11,455 nucleotides of DNA from Planctomycetota bacterium (GTDB taxonomy: Bacteria > Planctomycetota > UBA1135 > JALUZX01). A program made the translations under genes and the position numbers. Shown in pieces: positions 1 to 5,186 of the stretch. The DNA lies in NCBI GenBank assembly GCA_027011425.1, contig JALUZX010000199.1, forward strand, positions 1 to 11,455, read 5' to 3'. The number at the start of each line of letters is the position of its first letter. The first letter of the stretch is position 1. Below the pieces are notes generated by a model that worked only from the letters and a program-made list of their open reading frames with translations, was not told where the DNA came from and searched no databases.

Positions 1-1
1 G

Positions 2-250
2 AAGAAGTGCTCCGGCTCCAGCGGGGGCAGTCCCCAATCTCCCTCCAACCCCGCCCGGGACTCCACCCCCCACGGAAGCCCCAAGGGACTCGGCTCCCTC
101 CGCCGGGGCGCATCGGCCCTGGCGGACCGGTGGGGAAAGCTCCCGCCCAAGGAGAGGGAGAAGGTGCTCCAGGAGCTGAAGAAACGGTTCCCGGCGAGAT
201 ACCGGGCCCTCCTGGAAGCGTATTTCCGCAAACTCAGCAAGTCCAAATGA
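2..250 (+). CDS. C-terminal end of a hypothetical protein (5' end outside window)
   Basis: An open frame enters from the left edge and ends with TGA at 248-250. The last 82 residues have a Ser/Gly/Pro-rich linker followed by a charged helical tail reading WGKLPPKEREKVLQEL and then FPARYRALLEAYFRKLSKSK. Tails of this kind (Trp-Gly-x-Leu-Pro-Pro, then a Phe-Pro-x-x-Tyr helix) occur at the ends of planctomycete proteins, but I cannot name a family or a function. The frame is chosen over the alternative frame from position 7 because the alternative is only Pro/Gly/Arg-rich filler, while this one has normal amphipathic helix composition. The stop overlaps the next start by four bases (ATGA at 247-250), so it belongs to the same operon as the protease genes. 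Confidence 0.72.
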   Translation, partial: KKCSGSSGGSPQSPSNPARDSTPHGSPKGLGSLRRGASALADRWGKLPPKEREKVLQELKKRFPARYRALLEAYFRKLSKSK

Positions 251-1512
251 AGCGCCTGCTCCTCCTCGCCCTCCCTCTTCCCCTCCTCTCCGTCCCGCCG
301 GCGGACCAGCCGCCGGAGGCGCGCCTCCTCCCCATCGCCGGCAAGCCCCTCAGGGGAAGGCTGCTTGGGATCCGGGGAGGGAAGGTTTCTTTCCTTCCGG
401 AAGGAAAAAAAACCGGGACGGCGGCGACTCTTTCCCTGGAGGCGATCGAGGAGATCGATTTCGCCTCCCCCTCACCCGCACCGCCGGCGGGTTCCTTCCT
501 CTTCCTTCCAGGCGGAGAATCCCTCCCGCTCCAGGGAATCCGTCCCGGGAGAAAAGGAGGACTCAAGCCCCTTTTCTTCGGAAAGTGGCTGAAGGAGGTC
601 CCCCTGGAGAAGACGGCCGGTTTCCAGTGGCCCAAGCGCCCCGGAAGAGGTCTCCCCGCAGTCCTTCCCGGCCTGGATCCCTCCAGGAGGCCCCGGGGAA
701 GGGACATTCTCTACCTTGTGGAACAAAAGGGACGGAAGAGGGACATCCTGGAGGTGGCCGGGTCCATTCACTCCCTGGAGAGGGGAGGGCTCGTCTTCGA
801 TTTCGCCGGGAAAGAACACCGGGTTCCCCTCTGGAAGGTGGCGGGAGCCCTCCTCGGAGAGCCGGCCGGAAAGAAAAAGGAAAAGGAGCAAACCCCGCCG
901 CCGGAAAGACCGGACCAGGCCGTGGAGTTCCTCCGGGGGGGGCGTCTCCTGGGCAGGATCCTCAGGGGCGACGCCTCGGGATTCCTCTTCTACCACCCCG
1001 TCCTCGGGGAATTCCGGATCCCCTGGAAAGCGGTTCTCCGGCTCCGGCCTTCCCTGGACCGGGTCAGACCCGTCGATTCCCTGGAACTCCTCTCGGACCG
1101 GGCCGTGCCGGCCTTCGACCGGACCTGGCCCTTCGCCGCCAGCAAGAACCTGGAAGGCGGCCCCATCAGGATCCACGGCAGGTATTTCGAAAAGGGCCTG
1201 GTCTTCCTCCCCAGGCGGACCCTTGTCTTCCGGGTCCCCGAAGGGTTCCGCCTCTTCAAGGCCACACTCGGGATCGAGGACTCGGGCGGGGGGAAGGGAG
1301 CCGCCCTCTTCCGCGTGCTGGCGGGGAAAAGGGAGGTCTTCAAAAAGCTCATCCGGGCCGCCGGCGATCCCGTGGAAGTGCGCCTGGACCTGAAGGGGGC
1401 CCGCACCCTCACGCTGGAGGCCGACTTCGGGCCCCGACTGGACCTGGGGGACCACTGCGCCTTCGCCCGGGCCAGGCTCCTTCGACCGCCCGCCGGAAAG
1501 GAGGAGTATTGA
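247..1512 (+). CDS. Secreted protein with three small beta-type repeats and a C-terminal NPCBM/NEW2 domain
   Basis: The product is 421 residues. It starts at ATG 247, which gives a clean signal peptide (MKRLLLLALPLPLLS); the longer open frame from position 7 overlaps the upstream gene and is Pro/Gly-rich. Three related segments of about 40 residues are visible at roughly 34-72, 164-200 and 226-268. Each reads like G-x-L-x-G-x-I/L, then a Gly-rich turn, then a strand ending in (I)PL/PWKxV. They look like small beta-barrel repeats. Residues about 276-416 match the NPCBM/NEW2 pattern (PF08305): DSLELLSD, then GGPIRIHGRYFEKGLVF, the FRLFKATLGIED strand, FRVLAGKREVF, and a closing LDLGDHCAFARARL. 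NPCBM domains are beta-sandwiches thought to bind carbohydrate and are frequent in planctomycete envelope proteins. Its stop overlaps the TTG start of the protease gene. Likely an envelope or periplasmic binding partner; no enzyme motif is seen. Confidence 0.85.
   Translation: MKRLLLLALPLPLLSVPPADQPPEARLLPIAGKPLRGRLLGIRGGKVSFLPEGKKTGTAATLSLEAIEEIDFASPSPAPPAGSFLFLPGGESLPLQGIRPGRKGGLKPLFFGKWLKEVPLEKTAGFQWPKRPGRGLPAVLPGLDPSRRPRGRDILYLVEQKGRKRDILEVAGSIHSLERGGLVFDFAGKEHRVPLWKVAGALLGEPAGKKKEKEQTPPPERPDQAVEFLRGGRLLGRILRGDASGFLFYHPVLGEFRIPWKAVLRLRPSLDRVRPVDSLELLSDRAVPAFDRTWPFAASKNLEGGPIRIHGRYFEKGLVFLPRRTLVFRVPEGFRLFKATLGIEDSGGGKGAALFRVLAGKREVFKKLIRAAGDPVEVRLDLKGARTLTLEADFGPRLDLGDHCAFARARLLRPPAGKEEY
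1497..1504 (+). promoter_or_regulatory. Strong Shine-Dalgarno that fixes a TTG start
   Basis: AAAGGAGG lies four bases before TTG at 1509-1511. No ATG or GTG sits at a suitable distance, and the codon directly opens a signal peptide (MKALSLLLPLFLL when TTG is read as Met). This supports initiation at TTG rather than an earlier in-frame start inside the NPCBM gene. Confidence 0.75.
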
Positions 1513-3008
1513 AAGCCCTCTCCCTCCTCTTGCCCCTTTTTCTCCTGGGGCCCTCCCTCCCGGGCCAGCCGGGAGAGGCGAGAATCCGGCTGGTGGAAAG
1601 GCTGGCGCCCTCTGTGGTCTCCGTCATGTCCCTGAAGAGGCCCGGCGGGGGCTCGGGGGTGATCATCGACGAAAGGGGCACGGTCCTCACCAACTTCCAC
1701 GTGGTCATGGGCTCCCTCAGGGGATCGCGTCCGGGCAGGATGAAATGCGGTCTCCCGGGCGGCCGGCTCGTGGAAGCCCGGGTGGTGGGGATCGACCCGG
1801 GCGGGGACCTGGCGGTGCTCCGCATCCAGGGCCGGAAGGGGGAGAGATTTCCCTGGGCGCCCCTTGGCTCGGAAAGGGACCTGGAGCCGGGGGACTTCGT
1901 CCTGGCCATGGGAAACCCCTTCCTCCTGGCCACGGACTTCACCCCAACCGTAACCCTTGGGATCGTTTCGGGCCTCAGGCGCTACCTGCCCGGCACGAGG
2001 GGGATGCTGGTCTACCCGGACTGCGTCCAGACCGACGCTGCCGTGAACCCGGGAAACTCCGGGGGCCCCCTCTTCGACGGGCGGGGCAGGGTGGCGGGGA
2101 TCAACGGCCGGATCTCCATCGGCCCGAGAGGCAGGGTGAACGCCGGCGTGGGCTTCGCCGTCTCCGCCGACCTGGCGAAACGGTTCCTTCCGGACATGCT
2201 GGCGGGAAAGGCCTGCGCCCACGGTTCGCTCCGGGTGGACGCCAGGGAGATGGAGGGAGAAAGGGGTCTGCTTGTGGCCGCCATCGAGGAGGACGGCCCG
2301 GCCTGGAAGGCTGGAATCCGGGAAGGTGATTTCCTCCTGGCCATGGAGGGGCGGCCCTTCCGGGGCCAGAACGACCTGCTCCAGCGGATTTCATCCCTCC
2401 CCTCAGGCTGGGGCGTCGCCCTCTCCTGGCGGAAGGGAACGGAGAAGAAGACCCGCCTCTCCTGGGTCCGGCTGGTCCCGGTGGTCCCCCTGGATCCCAA
2501 GCTCGCCTCCTGGGAGCCGGAAAACCTGGACCGAATCCTTGGTGAGGAAAGGGAAAGGGCCCAGGCCCTGGCCTTCCGCGGCCTGGGTCTCCCGCCGGCC
2601 AAGGCCCGGCCCGCCGCCCCTCCCCTGGAGGGAAGGGTGGTCCGGGGGGACCGGGCCCTCGTGGAAAAATTGCGTCCTCCAGAAAGCGTTCTTCCCTCCC
2701 GGGGCGCCTGTCTCCCGCCCTTTCCGCCGGGCTCGGAGTTCGACGGCGGAGAAGGCGTGGAGGGGCGGACCGCCCTGGTGATCCTCCTTCCGGGAAACCG
2801 GGACGAAAGACTCTTCCTCGACGCCGAAACGGGCCTTCCCCTGGGCACGGCCTTTTCCCCGGGACCTCGGGAGGAAGAGGTCAGAATCCTGGTGAAAAGG
2901 TGGAGGCGGGCGGGCGGAACCCCCCTTCCCGTCAGGGTGGTGTGGAAACAGGGATGCCGTATCCTCCTGGAGGAAGTCTTTTCGGTTCCAAGGAGGAAGA
3001 AGAGATGA
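1509..3008 (+). CDS. Secreted HtrA/DegP-like serine protease (S1C), intact triad, one PDZ domain
   Basis: The product is 499 residues, translated from TTG 1509, which overlaps the previous stop (TTGA). A signal peptide covers about residues 1-20. The trypsin-like domain (about 25-240) has all three catalytic residues of the HtrA family: His64 in TNFHVV, Asp100 in GGDLAVLRI and Ser184 in NPGNSGGPLFD. The oxyanion-loop context (QTDAAVNPGNSGG) and the GVGFAV strand before the domain end are also canonical. A PDZ domain follows at about 253-322 (GLLVAAIEEDGPAWKAGI, then REGDFLLAMEG). Residues about 330-499 match no domain I recognise; the end contains FLDAETGLPLG and LPVRVVWKQG, which faintly resembles LolA-like beta strands. 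Expected role: protein quality control or processing in the periplasm. It is followed with a 4-base overlap by two paralogs lacking the triad. Sure of the family; substrate unknown. Confidence 0.93.
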   Translation: MKALSLLLPLFLLGPSLPGQPGEARIRLVERLAPSVVSVMSLKRPGGGSGVIIDERGTVLTNFHVVMGSLRGSRPGRMKCGLPGGRLVEARVVGIDPGGDLAVLRIQGRKGERFPWAPLGSERDLEPGDFVLAMGNPFLLATDFTPTVTLGIVSGLRRYLPGTRGMLVYPDCVQTDAAVNPGNSGGPLFDGRGRVAGINGRISIGPRGRVNAGVGFAVSADLAKRFLPDMLAGKACAHGSLRVDAREMEGERGLLVAAIEEDGPAWKAGIREGDFLLAMEGRPFRGQNDLLQRISSLPSGWGVALSWRKGTEKKTRLSWVRLVPVVPLDPKLASWEPENLDRILGEERERAQALAFRGLGLPPAKARPAAPPLEGRVVRGDRALVEKLRPPESVLPSRGACLPPFPPGSEFDGGEGVEGRTALVILLPGNRDERLFLDAETGLPLGTAFSPGPREEEVRILVKRWRRAGGTPLPVRVVWKQGCRILLEEVFSVPRRKKR

Positions 3009-4021
3009 AGGCCCTTCTCTCCCTCCTTTTCCTCTTTCCTTCTCCTCCCGGGCCCGGCGGAAGCCCTTCCCCCCTTTCGGAGATCTACCGCCGGGTCCGG
3101 CCCGCCCTGGTCCAGGTCCTCGCCCCGGGAGGCTTCCGGGGGCTTCCATCCAGGGGATCGGGGGTGATCGTCTCCCCTTCCGGGCTGGTCCTGACCTTCT
3201 ATACCGCCGTATTCGAGGAGGGCCAGGTGAGGGCGGCCCTTCCCGGCGGCAGGGAGGTTCCGGTCCGGGTGGCGGCCCGGGCCCCCTCTCTCGGCGCCGC
3301 CCTGCTCCAGCTTCCGGGAAAGGGGCCCTTCCCCTTCGTGAAACTCCCTCCCCCGGGATGGAAGCCCGGCCCCGGGCTCCCGGTCCTCCAGGTTTCCTAT
3401 CCTTTCAGGATCTCCGGGCCCGGCGATCCTCCCTCGGCCTTCTTCGGCCTGGTGAAGGCCAGGCTCCGCCTGGACCTGAGGCTCAAGCTCCGGGACTTTC
3501 CCCTCAAGCGGCCCGTCCTCCTCACGGGAACCCCTTCCAACCCGGGCGCGCAAGGCGGGGGCCTCTTCGACATGGAGGGACGCCTGGTGGGCATGGTGGG
3601 GCGGGCCGTGGAAGCGGCGGAAACGAACACCTACGTGAATTACGCCCTCCCGGTGGACCTCTTCAGGGAGTTCGTGGCAAGCGCCGGCGCGAAAAAGCCT
3701 CCCGCCGCGCCCTCTTCCCGGGCCTCGAAGCCGGGCCGTCCCCCCTTCCTGGGCATCCGCCTCCTGGACATGGGATTCCACTCCTCTCCACCCGCGTATA
3801 TCGACAAGGTGATTCCCCGTTCCCCGGCGGCCCGGGCCGGGCTCAGGCCGGACGACCTGGTCCTGGAGATCGACGGGAAGCCCGTGCGCACCTGCGCGGA
3901 ATACAGGAAAGTCCTGAAGAGCCTGGTCCCCGGAAAACCGGTCCTTTTGATTTTCAAGAGGAAGAGGGAGATCCGGAAGGTCCGGATCGTCCCGGCGCCG
4001 CCGAAAGGGAGGAAAAGGTGA
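3005..4021 (+). CDS. Catalytically dead HtrA-like PDZ protein (pseudoprotease 1)
   Basis: The product is 338 residues and starts at ATG 3005 (ATGA overlap with the active protease). It has a signal peptide (MKALLSLLFLFPSPPG), a degenerate trypsin-like domain at about 22-235 and a PDZ domain at about 247-331 (IDKVIPRSPAARAGLRPDDLVLEIDGKPV). By alignment by eye with the active upstream paralog, catalytic His is Thr67 (LTFYTAV for TNFHVV), Asp is Gly97 (PSLGAALLQL for PGGDLAVLRI) and Ser is Gln183 (NPGAQGGGLFD for NPGNSGGPLFD). The scaffold around each site is kept, including GSGVIVSP and VNYALPVDLF. The frame is open throughout and the PDZ is well formed, so this is not a decaying pseudogene. 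It presumably binds peptides or partners, or regulates the neighbouring protease. A known parallel is MamO, an inactive HtrA-like protein that acts with MamE in magnetotactic bacteria. The specific role here is inference. Confidence 0.88.
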   Translation: MKALLSLLFLFPSPPGPGGSPSPLSEIYRRVRPALVQVLAPGGFRGLPSRGSGVIVSPSGLVLTFYTAVFEEGQVRAALPGGREVPVRVAARAPSLGAALLQLPGKGPFPFVKLPPPGWKPGPGLPVLQVSYPFRISGPGDPPSAFFGLVKARLRLDLRLKLRDFPLKRPVLLTGTPSNPGAQGGGLFDMEGRLVGMVGRAVEAAETNTYVNYALPVDLFREFVASAGAKKPPAAPSSRASKPGRPPFLGIRLLDMGFHSSPPAYIDKVIPRSPAARAGLRPDDLVLEIDGKPVRTCAEYRKVLKSLVPGKPVLLIFKRKREIRKVRIVPAPPKGRKR

Positions 4022-5064
4022 AGGTCCTTCCGGCCCTCTTCCTACTACTGGCGCCCCTCCTTCCCGCCCAGGGCGGGAACGAGACGAGCCTCCTGGCCCG
4101 GATGGTGCCGGGGGCGGTGGAGAAGGCCTCCCCCTGGCTCGTCACGGTCCAGGTCTACGGCGGCACCCGGGCGGCTCTCGCGCCGCCCGCCCCCAAAGCC
4201 AAGGGAAAGGGCGGGAAGAAGAAGAGAAAGTCCCTCCTTCCACGGGGAGCGCCCCGCTTTCCCGTGGCCCGGGGCGCGACGACGGGCGTGATCCTCTCCC
4301 AAGACGGCCTGGTGCTCACCTCGCTCTGGTCCTTCCAGCTCCAGCCCGTGGCCGTCGTGGTGGGCCTCCCCGACGGGAGGCGCTTCACCGCCCGGGCCCT
4401 GGGGCGGGACTTCTCCAGGGGCCTGGCCCTCCTGAAGATCGAGGGAAAGGACCTGCCCTGCCCGGAGCCCGCGCCCCCCGCTTCCTACAGGACCGGGTCC
4501 TGGGTCCTCGCCCTGGGCCGGGTCTTCGGGCCGAAGACGCCGGAAATCTCTCTCGGGATCGTTTCCGCCACGGGAAGGATCGGGGGGAAGGCGGTGCAGA
4601 CCGACGCCTCCGTCTCGCCCGCGAATTACGGGGGAGCCCTGGTGGACCTGTCGGGCCGGATCCTGGGGGTCCTGGTTCCCCTCTCGCCCAGGGGATACGC
4701 CGCGGGGATCCAGTGGTACGACTCGGGGATCGGGTTCGCCGCGGACTGGAGGGGAATCCAGGAGGTCCTGCCCAGGCTGAAAAAGGGAGAGGACCTCCAT
4801 CCCGGTTTTCTCGGAGTGGCGACGAGCCCCGCCGACCTGGGCCCGGGGGCGAAGATCGCCTCCGTCACCGGCCCGGCCAGGAAAGGGGGGTTAAGAAAGG
4901 GCGACCGTATCCTCACTCTCGCGGGCGAGAGGGTTCTCAATCCCTTCCACCTGAAGAGACTTCTCGCCGCCCGCTATGCCGGGGAAAAAGTCCCCCTCCG
5001 CCTCCGGCGGGGAATGAAAGAGATCGATCTCCAGGTCACCCTGGGCAAAAGACCCGGGCCGTAG
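4018..5064 (+). CDS. Catalytically dead HtrA-like PDZ protein (pseudoprotease 2)
   Basis: The product is 348 residues from GTG 4018 (GTGA overlap with the previous stop). It has a signal peptide (MKVLPALFLLLAPLLPAQ), a basic low-complexity insert near residues 58-75 (PPAPKAKGKGGKKKRK), a trypsin-like domain to about 255 and a PDZ domain at about 262-344 (GAKIASVTGPARKGGLRKGDRILTL is split here only by my reading). The triad is lost with different replacements from the preceding gene: His to Trp104 (LTSLWSF), Asp to Gly135 (FSRGLALLKI) and Ser to Tyr204 (SPANYGGALVD). The family frame remains recognisable: TTGVILSQDGLVLTS, the LGIVS strand, QTDASVSP and a GIGFAAD strand. It ends the operon, with a terminator hairpin 24 bases downstream. 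Probably a non-enzymatic binding or regulatory subunit of the same envelope system; that role is inferred from order and conservation. Confidence 0.88.
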   Translation: MKVLPALFLLLAPLLPAQGGNETSLLARMVPGAVEKASPWLVTVQVYGGTRAALAPPAPKAKGKGGKKKRKSLLPRGAPRFPVARGATTGVILSQDGLVLTSLWSFQLQPVAVVVGLPDGRRFTARALGRDFSRGLALLKIEGKDLPCPEPAPPASYRTGSWVLALGRVFGPKTPEISLGIVSATGRIGGKAVQTDASVSPANYGGALVDLSGRILGVLVPLSPRGYAAGIQWYDSGIGFAADWRGIQEVLPRLKKGEDLHPGFLGVATSPADLGPGAKIASVTGPARKGGLRKGDRILTLAGERVLNPFHLKRLLAARYAGEKVPLRLRRGMKEIDLQVTLGKRPGP

Positions 5065-5088
5065 AGGCCGCCGGAGGGGATGAAAACC

Positions 5089-5124
5089 AAGGGCCCGCGG
5101 GGAAACCCGAGGGTCCCTTCTTTT
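5089..5124 (+). terminator. Hairpin terminator of the protease operon, possibly bidirectional
   Basis: AAGGGCCCGCGGG pairs with CCCGAGGGTCCCTT around a GAAA tetraloop (stem 5089-5101 and 5106-5119, with one bulged T and one mismatch). It is followed by CTTTTG and a further T-rich stretch. It lies 24 bases after the operon's last stop. On the minus strand the same stem is followed by GGTTTTC, so it may also stop transcripts from the convergent glycoside hydrolase gene. Confidence 0.75.
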
Positions 5125-5143
5125 GCCCTTTTCATACCCTTCC

Positions 5144-5181
5144 TCGTAATACACAAGAACGCCCGTCTTTGTGTATTACGA
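5144..5181. repeat. 13-bp perfect AT-rich inverted repeat, 12-base spacer
   Basis: TCGTAATACACAA (5144-5156) is perfectly inverted at 5169-5181 around a 12-base spacer. It lies between the operon terminator and the stop of the minus-strand hydrolase gene, six bases beyond that stop. Neither strand has a T-run after the stem, so it is not a standard intrinsic terminator. Its AT content contrasts with the GC-rich surroundings. It could be an mRNA 3'-end stem for the hydrolase transcript, a protein-binding site, or a leftover of an insertion. Confidence 0.6.
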
Positions 5182-5186
5182 TGTTC

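Noticed and set aside
585..1508. N-terminal extension of the protease frame across the NPCBM gene
   Set aside because: It overlaps a recognised NPCBM protein in another frame and is Pro/Gly/Arg-rich. The TTG at 1509 has a Shine-Dalgarno and a signal peptide.
2012..3781. A 589-residue minus-strand frame
   Set aside because: It is the shadow of the active and first inactive protease genes. The protein has biased composition and no motif.
3005..5064. Reading the two triad-less protease genes as decaying pseudogenes
   Set aside because: Both have intact frames, signal peptides, well-formed PDZ domains and precise start/stop overlaps. Decay would be expected to leave frameshifts or stops.
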